Below are positions 32,150-44,461 of a stretch of 64,000 bases of DNA, piece after piece (positions within the stretch are counted from its first letter, which is position 1; every line of letters begins with the position of its first letter). The notes under the pieces were generated by a model. That model searched no databases. It had not been told where the DNA came from and saw only the letters and a program-made list of their open reading frames with translations. This DNA is from Annulohypoxylon bovei var. microspora (taxonomy: Eukaryota > Ascomycota > Sordariomycetes > Xylariales > Hypoxylaceae): positions 78,708 through 142,707 of the forward strand of contig MU405314.1 in assembly GCA_022836615.1 (NCBI GenBank). The letters are read 5' to 3'. The translations under genes and the position numbers were made by a program.

Positions 32150-35100
32150 CGTCTGTGAAACTGACATAGAGGGCCATTACATAAGTATTTACCTAAGAAG
32201 ATAATTATTCAAGGCTGGTTACGAATAAGAGAATTAACTAGAGTTAGCGGAATCGGAAAAGTTCCATCAGCCGTTGAATATTGACTGGTTCCATTGCCCC
32301 GTATGTCGTTTTCGGCACGATTACAGCTCTGTGCCGTATGCAACCGTCGGTCTATCGACGATTATTGACAAGTGACCACCTCCAGCTCCCAGAACGAGTA
32401 AGCAGGTGAGGTGGCTGAGCTGATCCCGGCTGAGATCCTCGGTAGGTGAGCCGAACGACCCATACCGAGTCTATGGTATTCTACCTAGTTCAATCTCATG
32501 GCTAGGTACGGCACGGTAGGTATCCTATCCTATGCGGTGTGGTACCTGACATCGGGCGGCTTATTTCCGCTTGTCCAACATCATGAGGTCCCCGAGAAGA
32601 TTAGGTACAACCAACTCGAGGTTGGCAATATACACACTTACATCCGCACGACTGCGGAGTATGGTTTCGCAAGATCTTGAGGCTGAGCCTGAAATTCTAC
32701 CACAGGCACGAGGTAGTCGATAGAACGCGTGGTAACATCCGGCGCTCGAACTATCTCTTCAAGCTCTCCCAGCCATTGGAAGTGGCTCTTCGGCTACTTC
32801 AAACACGGAAGTAACGTTGCCCTCGGTCCTATCAACGACGCCCAAGATTCTAGAAGCCTGCCGCATCGTGAATTCGAAATAAAGTGCCAACACAAAAATA
32901 GGACGAACACGACATCGAAGCATGCTGCGACTAGATGAGTCTGACGGGTGCTCGTTGTTACTCGTTGACGGCTTGTACAATATTCAAAAATCCGACTATT
33001 CTCGGCGTAAGCTTACGGGAAGATCGAAAAGGTTCGAATCATGGTAGCTGACTTGCAGACTGGAAGTCAGCACCTAACGGCACTGTTAGGTAAGACCTGG
33101 ACCTAAACCTGAATTTACACATAACCTTGGCGGTGAAGGCTTAGGTGAATCACGACTCGTAGTAGTCTGATTCACGGTCCGCCTCGTAGGATCTATAAAA
33201 GCTATCAATTAGTTAGGCGAATTCGGATCATCGAATAGCACGACCCGACTGGATGAGGGGGTCTGGGGAGTCGCGTGGCAGGCGTAGCAGGTTCAGAAAG
33301 GGGCAGGGGCCAAAACGCCGAAGCCAGGTGCCCGGATTTTAGTGACGATTTTGTGTAATCGAATCCAATTTTGGTGTGACGTAGGTAGGTATGTTATTGG
33401 GTATTGTATACGATACCTAACTTACGATCGATCTTGAGTCAGCCACACTCGCTTTCAATATCTTACTAGCTGCAGTCTAACCGTACAAACTTGTCTTGTA
33501 CGAATACTTCAAATCTCATAAGCTATATCGGAGATATAGAAAGGTAGAAATACATACTTGTTGTTGTTATTGTTGCTATTTTGTTAGTTTACTGGGTCAA
33601 AGATCATTTTAACCGTGTTGAATGTGCAAAAGCCCTTGCATGATATTTGACAAATAGAGCAGAAGCGTGAATGCGAAATGGAGATTGGTTAGATCGGATC
33701 TTACGATACTTACTTTTAGGCAGGTATGAATGATATGTATACCATAGCGTTACTTCCGGAGTTAGAAGGTGCCCCGAACACCGGAGCCGAGAATGACAAC
33801 TTCCCATGGGGCACAACCGGAATGACAAGGACCCCACCTGCCCACCCGCAGCCACGTAGCACCCGGCGACAAAAGGAATGGAAGCTGCAGCTCTAATTGC
33901 TTCTTCGATTCGTCGCTTCTTGGATCCTGCGCTCGGTACCTAAACTTGGTATCACCTCGTACATGGCGTCAACAATATGAGATGAAAGGGTACTGAGGTC
34001 ATCAAAAAGGGTAGAGAGACCAAGACTGTGGAAGACAATAATTAATCTCGACAGGGCTGATCCGGACGCCTAGTTTCTGACTGAAACGGTCGAGCACGAC
34101 GCCTCAGATGGTCACGAGCGCATGCGCTTGTTCTTGCTCGTGTATGAGATGACTAAAGGGTGTCTGCTGCGGCGTAGGCCGGTTACACGGGAGGAGTAAT
34201 AACATTAAGTATGGCTTGTATTACGGAACAAGTGCTTGGATCGACTCAACTATTGGTGCCATGACGACCGGCGAGTTCGGGCATCGAGGGTTGCACAAAA
34301 GGATTCCGTTGAATCGTTGAGAATGGAGAATGCGAAGACAGGAACGGACGAACCCTTGCATAGCTGAGTTGGAGAAAATTAAGAGAAATCGCATACTGAA
34401 AATAGAGCTTCCTGACCTTAGATGAGAAAACGAGAGAAAAACGAATGATCAGGAAGTAAAAATATCATTTTAGAGTTGACACACTAATCATAAGACAGGT
34501 CGATATAGGTAGCCCATCATTATCCCACGTTCGTTACACAAAGAGGAGAAGTCGGTGGAGAAATTGTTAACGTACCCTTGGCGAGGTGGCATCAGACAGC
34601 CGCGGAATTATGCCGAATCCTGCGTCGCGTGGGAAGTTTGTGTAACATGATATGGAGAGAGAGAGGGAAGGCGATAAGAGAGGGATTAGCGAGCCGCCGA
34701 ATGAGAGTGCGAAAGCGACCCAGATAGAAGCAGCCCCCTCGGTAATCCCTTCGGTTCCGACGCAACACGTAGTCTGGAGAGAGAGAGAGAGCCCTAGGTG
34801 TCGGCAGAGTCGGTACCACATTATTGTACAACCTTCATAGCGCCTAACATGCGCCTAGGTAACCAATTCAGCGCTAGATCCCCCTTGAGATCCTTCGTCT
34901 GATTATAAACAATTAACTAGCTCGCGAGTTCGCGTCTATCGCTCCCGAGCTGGCCACAGGAGTCTTCTGGGTTTCTGGGGAGCGCCCTCGGGACCGGAGG
35001 CTGACATCCCTCCGAGTTACACACGCCAGATATCGTTGGTCTTGGTATGCCATCCGCTCGTCGTGTTCAATTATAGCACGGGCCATGAAACATCCAGAGG

Positions 35101-38100
35101 CAGGGCATTGGTTGTTTTAAGGTTGTGGCTTGCCCTGAATGCAGAAGCTAAGACACAAAATCATATCAGATGTATTTTCGACGAGCGCGAAAGTCCTTTG
35201 CAGCTGTGGGACTGGTTAACGTACGGCTGCGCAGCAGTTACTCGGTAGAGCTTCTCGACCAGGGCGAGAAAGTTTCCGGCAGCTGTTCCGAGCTCGAGTT
35301 CTGATGATAAACGCCAATGGTCAGCGATTCTTTAGCGAGACATGGTGAGAAGAACGTTTCCGTAGGTGGCTTGACATTGGACCAAGCAGGATGGAGAACT
35401 TCATGGTCAGCCCCGGACTGTTCATTTGCCGGCCGGGGCTGATCCTCGAGGCTGCCTAACTAGCCCCCCCTTTCGATCGCTGTGGCGTCCTTCTCGCGCA
35501 TTAACTTCTGACTCACGGAGTCCATCGTGATGGCCTAGTCTAGATCAATCAATCCCCAAGACTCTGTTATTTGGCTTGCACATCTCCGCAAGTCACGGCC
35601 AATTCGAAATACGCTCAAGCCATTTCCCCTCCTCTTTGAGGTCCGGCCGAGGAATTTAAACCGCTCGAGCTGCGCTTGTTTCCGCCGATCACGAGGGTCA
35701 TGGAAGTCCTAGACATGATATCCACGTGTCTTTGGTTCGGACCGACCGCGTTTGCCTTCTGCGATTCAATTCTTCGTAATTTGGCTACTCACGTAGCGGT
35801 AAACGTCTTTCAGTCTTGAAACCTCTGTTCGGGTTGTGCTCTTTAAAGTTTCTCGCTAGTGAAGCGATAAAGTGAATAGGTTCATGTTAGACCTCAAGCT
35901 TCCGTCCGTAAATGGTGTGGGTTTAGGGGTGGATAAATTACAAACTCACTCCTTTCAATCACGACGATGAGCGATCGTAAGGCGCCACATACCCCCGTTG
36001 AAACCTGAAGCCTCTTCACCATACCCACTCCAATTTTAACGTCATGATATAATAGGTCATCTATATCGCGGGATGGATCTCCAAATACTTAGTCGGCGTG
36101 TGCCCCCGGACCAACTGGGCGTGCCGTAGGATGGATAAACGTTGCCGCCACGAATGCACGAAATCTCTCATCAGCTCGTGGCATGTTATTGAATATGTAC
36201 CGGCTGAGCACAATATACGACGTAGTAAGCCCGAATGTAAAGGTGAGAGGCTCCCCATCTAAGCAAATACTTTAGTGCAGCGGAAATCTAAGAGCCGGAT
36301 GTACCTTATACTTATCTAATGCGCGTAGCGTAGATTTTCTGGCTGCCGAGCCTCCGATCGTGGTCCTAATGTTGAATCGATGGTAAGCTAATCGTTCCAT
36401 GTCATGGTGCGAGCCCAGAATTGTCATGTTGGTCGAGATCTAAGGGCTTGGAGTGAAAACCATTAAGAAACCTGTTAATAGAATAGAGTAGCCGCGGCGA
36501 GATTGCACAAGATGACGCTAACGGAATTATAATGAACGTAACGTTCAACGAGCTCATGGCTTGGAAACCATAGGTAGCTGTCGACATCCAACTGAGACAC
36601 CATGTATTAATTGTTACCATGAGAACCGCTAGGCGTGTGGTGAGAGCTTCCCCGCCAAGTAAGCTACAGGAGTCGACCTAGGAATCAGACTCTATGTAGA
36701 TCACTCTACGTAGCCATTAGAAGGACCCAACGCCCTTCTAGTCTAGACTAGTCCTATGCAGCGATCTGCAGTGAGTTTAGATGAGTAATCACGGCGTCGG
36801 GAGGCAAAGGCCCGCGGCTGTGGTTACGACGACTTAAGCCCTAGGAGAATTACGCCCGACTAATCTCAAGACTACGTTTTGATGGCGTCGCTGACAGTTC
36901 TGGCGGATGTTAGCGAAGGTTCTCCTGCTGCCTTGAGAAGGTTCTTCGCGTTCTTCGCGTCCGCCATACCGTTGGAACAAGCCATCGCCGAGCTTGATGC
37001 CACGTGCAGCAGGTGGTGTAACCGGACACGATGGTGATGTCGATCGAGACGTGTGGGTGGCACAGACGGCATGGCCATGGCGTCTGCAGTACAAACCCCT
37101 GTGGCCTCGGGAGATCCACATATCCCGGTTCCTGGTCATAGCTTCTGATATGCTTGGTCTGCGATGTTGACGGCAGGGTACGTCTGCGAGGTTGATCATA
37201 GCTCCACGTCTGATGTTGAAACAGGCGCCACGAGCTCGCGTGCTAGGACTAGAGGTCTATGTTTCAAAATATTTTTGGAAACTTGGTAGATCGCCAAGCT
37301 TTAATTCGACCCATCAATATCCGGCTAGATGCTCCATGAAGAGAGCCTCTGAAGATAGTCCCCTGTCTTTCAGCCGGAGAATAAAAATAACATCCGGGGT
37401 AAGTGAACAGTTACTACGGACGAGCGTAACGAATCCATAGGTTCCACGCATACTTGATAGCGAAGTTATCAGGTACGGCGACTCTTCAAATCCCGAAGTA
37501 GCAGTGATAGTATAAATCGATGCTCGAGTTAGAGACTATTGGTGCTTGCGCAGTAACAAGCTCTCGAAGCAAACAACGAAGGTGAGAACTGGGCGCAAAC
37601 AGCTTGATCCAATTCGCGGTTGTAGGTTGTACAATATCGCAATTTGTAGCTTCATCTTAGGTTGTCGAATCAAGCTTCGAAATAGTTAGATAGTCTAGTA
37701 GTAGCACACCAAGACCAATGCACTTCCCGGGGTCCACCAAACCCGCCATTTCGTTCTCGGATCCGTCTAGTAGCGCATATCCATACGGATGCGTATGTAC
37801 TAGGTACATCGATGGACGCGGTGGCAGTTTCTCGGTTCTATCCCCCCTGTCTACACAGCCCTACAGGGCGTCGAGCAGCGTGCAGAACTCCAATCCATGG
37901 AGTCAGCGATGTGGCCTGCAAGTCTGACCCTCCCCACTCTCCCAGACGCTTAACCACGATCATACTTCGTGCTACCCCAGACGCCAGACGAGGTACCCTA
38001 GCCAATCCAAGGGACGAATAATATTCCGCACGGCAGGATTGTAGGTACCGCTGACAATGAGAATGTTAAAAGATACCGGTTCCTTACCTACCTAGATTCG

Positions 38101-38610
38101 GTTTCATTTTGTCACGTACTCGTCATGCTAATAATTTCCTACGAGCGTGGGAGTAGAAGTACATCCTGCAGCCATCTACCAGGACCTTGGCGATCTTGGG
38201 AGAGACAACCCCTTGGTGTTACTATACTTGTCTCTTCCTGTCAATAATGATTTCTTCCGCGTGATATATATAGAGGCAGCTATAGGTGCAGCTTGGATGC
38301 ATGGATCATTCGTAGAAATCGGGTCGAAGCCGTATCGTGCAAGATATCCAGTATAGTTACTCGTCTTGAAATACGCATACACATTTCCATCTTCGAATGA
38401 TCGAATTCTTTATATACCACGGAGCCTACCTCGAGTCCTATCTTCGAGATCGAGTCATCATAGAAGACGTGCTGTGCAGGGTTTATTATAATCATATCCA
38501 TCCGATAGGTCAGTCGTCGTAATTTCAGCGGTTGAGATCAGGTACGTATGTATAATGCGATTTGACAATACCCAGATAGCTCACATATTTCGCAGACTCG
38601 AGTATTCGAA
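32150..38610. other. Gene desert, second part
   Basis: No gene is supported in about 6.4 kb. Open frames at 33604-33855, 34567-34831, 35036-35248, 36402-36620 and 36834-37199 show no recognisable protein. GA-repeats lie at 34652-34668 and 34776-34790. Adjacent perfect stems lie at 33047-33093 (GCTGACTT/AAGTCAGC, then ACCTAAC/GTTAGGT). The last few hundred bases are the presumed promoter of the Zn2Cys6 regulator. Confidence 0.4.
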
Positions 38611-40366
38611 ATGGTCGGCGTCCCAGGAAAATACAAAGGGTGCAATACCTGTCGAGCTAGGCGAGTCGCGTGCGACAACGGGAGACCGTTCTGCAAGAAG
38701 TGCACGGATTATGGTCGCGAATGCGGTGGATACGAAAGGGAGGTTAGTAGTTGAAGTTTTAGGTCCAAGGAGTAGTTTACTCCTAAAAAGAAAAGACGTC
38801 GCTGTCAGCTTTCCCTACCCTATCCGCGGATATACATTTCTGGTGTTCTTTTATTTCTCCCTTAAAATTAAAGGATCGAATGATAACTGATAGTTGAACG
38901 TGAATCAGACCGTTTTCATCGTCGGCACTCCAGACGATAAAGGGAGATGTTCGTCTCATCCGCCGCGGAATCAGCATGGCAGCAAGAAAGTTAAGATTAG
39001 CGAGACTCGACAACCAGAGAAGCTACATTTCGTAGCTACGGAGCCGTGGCAACCAGCATGGGTTGACTTTATATCCTTGTCGTCCGCCGCCGGATCACAT
39101 CGGGTCCGATTTGTCGCTCTCCAAACAGACCTCAGTCCTGCGATTAGACCCGGAAGTGGATCGTCACGAAAGAATGAAGTGACGCTATCTCTAAGTAGTT
39201 CTCGTGCTCTTGACGCGACTCCGACGTTCTCTCGCGAACCCTTCAGCTTGAAGACCCGTTGCCTCATTTACCTGCCACCGAAAAGTAATACCAGGCAAGC
39301 CACTACTAGCAGCTCGGAGGGGCTCTGCCTGTTTTTATACGAGGTACGTCGATAGTCATATTGTCCTCTTCGTTGCTGAACTAGGCCCCTAGCAAAATTC
39401 GTCGGCCGCTTATAGTAACGAGCCGCCCTGGAAAGATCCTGCCGCCCTAACCGACCGGATTCGCGAGCCGGGTCCCGCAGCATATCAATCTTTCCCAGAG
39501 CATCATTTCTTCGCTAGAGTTTATCGACCAAGTGCTGTAAGTATACGGCCAATGCTTACTTGTCCAGCGGCTAACGACTGAGATAGATCTGGGCGGCGTT
39601 GCTGAACCGACAGCCGACATTCCTCTGCTCGCCAGAATGGACAGTCGTTCCGTGGGAACGCCACCCTAGGACACCGCTCGACGACCTCCTCGACATAGTT
39701 GTCCTCTTGCCGTCGATATTTTCGCGAGCGGACCGCATAACACCGTTAGAGGCGAGCGGATCTCGCCGTCTGAAAGCCAAAGACCTTCTAATCAGCTGTG
39801 CCAATATCGAGAGGCAATTTGATATCTGGTATAGCATGGTGCACCAGAGAGTAGACGAGTCGGGATCCCCGCTTTACTGGGTGGCGGATGCGACAGCTAG
39901 CGGTGTTCATGCCCCCTTTTCGGACGCGTTCAATTTCCCATCACCACTAATAGGGTTAGTCCACGTCTACTATTGGGCGGTCCTTATAAGCTTCCACCAA
40001 TGTACGAGTAGGCTCCTAGATGCCATCTTCGAATCCGGGAGTTCAGATTCTTCAGGTCCGAGCATGATGTGTGAGATACCGCTTGGCATAGATCCCAGGA
40101 AATACCAGCCGGCTCAGATTAGACTCATCGCGGCAAACGTATGTCGAAGCTTAGACTTTACCCTCCAAACTACAGGACAGCCGGATCTCTTGGCCGCACC
40201 GTTCTATGTAGTAAGCGAGTTCTACAATGGAATCGGGCGGTTCGGAGAGGGCGATATAGAGCGCCAGTGGTGTGCAGGATTCAGAAGGAGACTAGACGCA
40301 AAGAGTCGCGAAGTGAGTTCATGGCTGCAAGAAAGAAAATGGGTTGAAACTAGGCAATTTGGATAG
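38611..40366 (+). CDS. Zn(II)2Cys6 transcription factor
   Basis: The exons are 38611-38742, 38909-39343, 39393-39536 and 39587-40366, joining to 496 residues without a stop. The introns are 166, 49 and 50 nt, all GT..AG and all in phase 0. The N-terminus carries a complete binuclear zinc cluster: Cys at 11, 14, 21, 28, 31 and 38 (C-X2-C-X6-C-X6-C-X2-C-X6-C), in KGCNTCRARRVACD and CKKCTDYGRECGGYERE. The motif TVFIVGTPDDKGRC follows directly after the first intron, as in a common family of fungal regulators. The rest (WAALLNRQPTFLCSPEW, then TPLDDLLDIVVLLPSI) is the helical regulatory region. It would bind DNA in the nucleus. The target is unknown; the nearest genes are housekeeping, so there is no cluster to point to. 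The ATG was chosen because it opens the cluster domain. Intact. Confidence 0.88.
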
Positions 40367-40966
40367 ATACGATGCTATTAGCGAAGGACTTAATTATGTA
40401 TGTTGTAAATTATGATGTAATAGCTAGTAGGGATAGACTTGAAATTTTGGTAGATTTTAAAACATATATGGAACATAATGACTGCTACTTTGTTTTCCTA
40501 GCCGTCTTCGAGATAGAGGCATCTTGTATATTGTAGTTAGGTATATTGTAGGGTTCGTGGGTTTATTAAGTTCAGGAGAGATATCTCTACCGGAGTGATT
40601 AAACCAATTAAAATGAGAGGTCTATTCTCCGTACTGTTATGTAATCACTGTTATGTAATCACTTTTATGTAATCACTTTTATGTAATCACCTTTATGTAA
40701 TCACTTTTATGTAATCACTTTTATGTAATCACTTTATCCCTGTCGTTATTACATAACACAACTGTGGCGGTGCTTGTGGCTGGAGCTCACAGAGAGCTCC
40801 GGAGCTTCGTAACTCTGGCAGCCTTGCGTACCAAGGTACCAACTTCGTACTTCAAACATCACCGAAATCCACGGCTCTTGTTGAGCTTCACTTTACCTCA
40901 TAACTCACATTTCGAGACACCGCTTTCTAACTAATACGACCGATTTTACTCCTGCAATTTTCAATT
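40367..40966. promoter_or_regulatory. Spacer: 3' flank of the regulator and promoter of the proteasome gene
   Basis: It contains the 14-bp tandem repeat at 40637-40734. Next comes a GC-richer part with GGAGCTC/GAGCTCC motifs at about 40780-40800 and a pyrimidine-rich leader before the ATG at 40967. The yeast Rpn4 site (GGTGGCAAA) was not seen. Confidence 0.45.
40637..40734. repeat. 14-bp tandem repeat, seven copies, upstream of the proteasome gene
   Basis: Seven consecutive 14-base units have the consensus TTATGTAATCACTT; two units differ at one base each (CTG and CCT for CTT). Each unit contains TTATGTAA. It ends about 230 bases before the proteasome alpha4 start. The core TTATGTAATCA also occurs in the dispersed repeat at 26040. 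Confidence 0.88.
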
Positions 40967-42011
40967 ATGGCGTCAGGATACGATAGAGCTCTCTCTGGTA
41001 CGTTTTTTTACACTTGGCAATACTACTATTCACAATAGTGAAGCAGCTTAGCTAACTCTGCCTACCTATAGTTTTCAGGTTCGTATTAGACGTACGCGCT
41101 TCTCGACTTTTAGTCTTCTAACCGATCTCTAGTCCGGATGGACACGTGTTCCAGGTCGAATATGCTGGCGAAGCTGTCAAGCGAGGTACATATATATGAT
41201 GGGCCTTTCAATTATTCGGATCACCTAACGTCGTGCTAGGAACCTGCGCCGTCGGCGTGAAGGGCGCGGATATCGTCGTCCTCGGCTGCGAGAAGAGGTC
41301 GGCAATGAAGCTACAAGACACTCGCATCACCCCTTCCAAGATCGGCCTCATCGACACCCACGTCTGCCTAGCATTCGCCGGTCTGAACGCCGACGCCCGA
41401 ATCCTCGTGGACAAGGCACGACTAGAAGCGCAATCGCACCGCTTGACCGTCGAAGATCCTGTTTCCATCGAGTACATCACGAAATATGTCGCAGGTGTAC
41501 AACAGCGGTATACGCAGAGCGGTGGTGTGCGACCGTTTGGTATCAGCACCATGATCGTGGGCTTTGACAAGGGCAGCAAAGTACCAAGACTCTACCAGAC
41601 CGAGCCGAGCGGTATCTATTCTGCATGGTATGTCCCTTTCGTACTATAGCGCGATGATAGCGCTACTATGCGCATGCTAATACACTCCGCAGGAAAGCAA
41701 ACGCCATCGGCCGCTCCAGCAAGACTGTCCGCGAATTCCTGGAACGTAACTACAAGGAGGAGATGGACCGCGAGGTAACTATCCGGCTAGCTATCAAGTC
41801 GCTCCTGGAAGTCGTGCAAACGGGCGCGAAGAACATCGAGATCGCCATCATGGCTCCCGGCAAGACCATCGAGATGCTGCCGGTGGAAGATATCGAGGGG
41901 TACGTCAAGAACATCGAGCAGGAGAAGCAGGAGGAGGCTGCTAAGAAGAAGACCGGCCGAACACCGGGAACGGGTAGCGCGGCCATCTTAACGAGGGGTG
42001 GCAGCGATTAA
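40967..42011 (+). CDS. PRE6: 20S proteasome subunit alpha4 (Pre6/PSMA7 type)
   Basis: The exons are 40967-40997, 41072-41078, 41133-41185, 41240-41627 and 41693-42011, joining to 265 residues (yeast Pre6 has 254). The second exon is only 7 nt (TTTTCAG) and is needed to build the conserved start SGYDRALSVFSPDGH. The family signature continues with FQVEYAGEAVKRGTCAVGVKG, then KLQDTRITPSKIG, GVQQRYTQSGGVRPFG and LYQTEPSGIYSAW. The C-terminal tail (NIEQEKQEEAAKKK) is typical. As an alpha subunit it forms part of the outer rings of the 20S core and lacks the catalytic threonine. The protein degrades ubiquitinated proteins in cytosol and nucleus as part of the 26S complex. Introns 1 and 2 have clear branch sites (GCTAAC, TCTAAC). 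It is convergent with the CHY zinc-finger gene, 258 bases apart. Confidence 0.95.
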
Positions 42012-42269
42012 ATGCAAGTCGTAGCCGGAGTTTATGGGCCTCTAGAAAGGTGATTGATTCATAGAGGATATGATTACGATGCCTACCTAGGTAGAAAATA
42101 TGTACACTACCAACCCGGAAGCATGCACCGTTCTTCATATCTTGTTGGTTGTCATTTTGGTGCTCCCTAAAAGTCTAAATGTGTGGTATCATGTGAAATG
42201 CATCGCTCCGCAACCTCGAATCGTGTTGCCCATCTATGGATCTTTCCATCTGATCTTGACCTAGTACTA

Positions 42270-42756
42270 TCAACCCAGCTTATCCGCACCGGACTGGATA
42301 TCGAAGATGGTCCTGTTCTGATCCCCTTTCACACGGTCGTCCTTCAGCATACGGTTATCCATCCGCGCATCGTCGCCTTCGACGGTCAAGGCGGGCTTGG
42401 CTATGACGGCATCGAGGACGAAGTGGTTATCGCAGTGGGGGCAGTATTCGTCGGCGTCTTCGAACTCTTGGGCGTCTTTGCGGAAGCACTTCTTGCACTT
42501 CTTGCAGGCGAAGGTCATCTCGAAGGTCTGCAGCAGCTGGTGCGACTCCTGCTCGTGGTGGCATTCCGCGCAGTCGAACCATTTTCGGCCTTATAAGAAT
42601 GTTAGTAACGATGCACTCGTATGTAAAAGGTCGCCTCGGGAACGTACAACACGGCGAGCGGATCGCGACTTGGGCATTTAATATGTGCTTGCTATACAAT
42701 AATCAACATCTAGTCAAAGTTATATAAGAGGGTTTGAGGATCCAGTCTCACCACAT
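42270..42756 (-). CDS. CHY zinc-finger domain protein
   Basis: The exons are 42756-42752 (5 nt, ATGTG), 42691-42648 and 42589-42270, joining to 122 residues. The introns are 60 and 58 nt. Joined, the protein starts MCKHILNAQVAIRSPC, continues CRKWFDCAECHHEQESH, then FACKKCKKCFRKDAQEF and DEYCPHCDNHFVLDA. This spacing of CxH, CC, CxxC, CxxC and CxxC residues is the CHY zinc finger, which binds three zinc ions. Yeast Hot13 and human RCHY1 carry related domains; the fungal single-domain proteins are little studied. The tail (GDQNRTIFDIQSGADKLG) is hydrophilic. The 5-nt first coding exon rests on the fit of the whole N-terminus and on canonical splice sites; a longer start upstream is not excluded. 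It probably acts in the cytosol. Confidence 0.87.
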
Positions 42757-44461
42757 GTTGATATTTGATATATAACTAGTACCTAGGTAGGTAGGTCCTA
42801 TATCCTTCTTTTCAACTTTTTTGTCGCGCGTCACGAAATTTTGTTGATTTTATTGATTATCTAACGGCGGTATCTAGACGTTTCCAGCTAATACCCGGTA
42901 CCTATTTGTTTTTGGTGGAGTCCCTAGGGGGATCCTTATGAGGGGTAATTGGCGTGGTTACGCCCCCGCAAATCCTCTAGGGCTAATGGATCTTAGCGCA
43001 GCAGGTACTATTAAGGGGGAATCGTTCATTGAAGCCTCTCCTATTGTTATATACCTACCTGAAATCATATTCTTACAAACTATCTCAATACATCATTTAT
43101 GATAAACCTATAGATATAGAATAAGAACTAAGAACACAAATACCGTGTTTATTTAGACCCATCATATTGACTAGGAAAGCTATGTATTGCCCTGTAGTAC
43201 ATTAATGTAGCACCATAGCATAGAACCCGGCTTGTCATTCGAAAAGGGAAATGAACCGCATATATGATAAGTCTAATCTAAAATGCTCCCGATGGTAGTA
43301 GAACAAGACAGATGTTGGATTTGGTCTTTTATGTCGTCCTGGCATCTGGCCAAAGGGCTAGGGGGCTGGCAAATGTAAGTCCTCACACCGAGGACCTACC
43401 TAGGTAGTACCTATATCTAAAGGTGAGCTCTACACAACATAACCCAACACACCATCTAAACCATCGTCGGTGAAAAAGTACCCCGACATCTCTCCCATCG
43501 CACCAGGCAACCAGCGACCCCTAGAACCACCATCCAATAAGCCAAGCGCCTCCCCATCACCACCCTCAGCACCCGGCCACCAAGCACGGGCGCGAGCATC
43601 TCACCCGCCATAACACGAGATTGCTCGCGAGGACCGCCGCCTGCGGTGCGACGCCACGAAAACCGCAGGGCCCCAGATCGGCCCGGCGCGTAGGCAGCGG
43701 GCCCGCCCTTCCGAGATCTGGCTACCCGCAGGATCAGGCCAGCGAAGAAAAGTTCGTCGAATCCGTTCGGCTGCCTCGAGAGAGCCGGCAGCCCGCCGTC
43801 GGACCAGAGACGTGGCGGGCTGTGCGAACTGTGATGATATCTAGGTAGGTAGGTAGGCAGGCCAGGCCGCCAATGAGGTGCGGGCTATGACCAAACCGCA
43901 GGCGCATTATGCGGGTACGCGAGGCTCATGCGGTGCACGTTGCCGGCGTAGGCTGCGTGCAGGGCCGCGCAGCGAGTCGTCGTTCCCGACGGTAGCTAGC
44001 TGTCAGATTTGAACTTCCCCTCACTTGCGTTGCCCAAGAAGGTATATGTGGTGTTGCCGTGTCAATCCATGGGTCGATTTTATGGTGCTTCGAGGCCCTC
44101 GGTATGCTGCAGACCGCTATGGGGTGAGAGCACTATCATGGAAGCCTGGGGGGAGAGACACCGACGTGTCAATGGAGCAGATAAATACCTACCTGAGCAC
44201 GGACATCGGAGGCGTGGGCTAGGCTATATAGCCTCTCGATACACACGTATGTCTCGGAAAAGCGAAACGGGTTGACAAACATGGCATCGCGTGATCCACG
44301 GGCCAATATCAAAACCGGTTTCGTACTCCACGACAAACGCGAGTCTCTATCGCTCTAAACAAGACGGCGATCTCGAATCTATATCCGTAAAGACTGGCCG
44401 GAACGCCAATTTAGGATACTCAGCCTTTTCTTTTTGACAGGACAGGACAGCTTTAAAAGAC
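42757..44461. other. Intergenic region with a GC-rich block
   Basis: About 1.7 kb with no supported gene. TAGG tetranucleotide patches lie at 42783-42796 and 43840-43860. A GC-rich block at about 43540-43980 has an ORF (43621-43848) of odd composition that I do not trust. The end is the promoter of the gene starting at 44462. Confidence 0.4.

Noticed and set aside
33010..33095. GGTTCGAATC with adjacent stems, tRNA-like
   Set aside because: The stems lie on the wrong side of the T-arm motif and no cloverleaf forms on either strand; only two simple hairpins remain.
36834..37199. Minus-strand ORF of 121 codons
   Set aside because: Three minus frames and one plus frame are open here; none shows a known motif.
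40637..40734. CRISPR-like array
   Set aside because: The units are directly adjacent with no spacers, and the host is a fungus.
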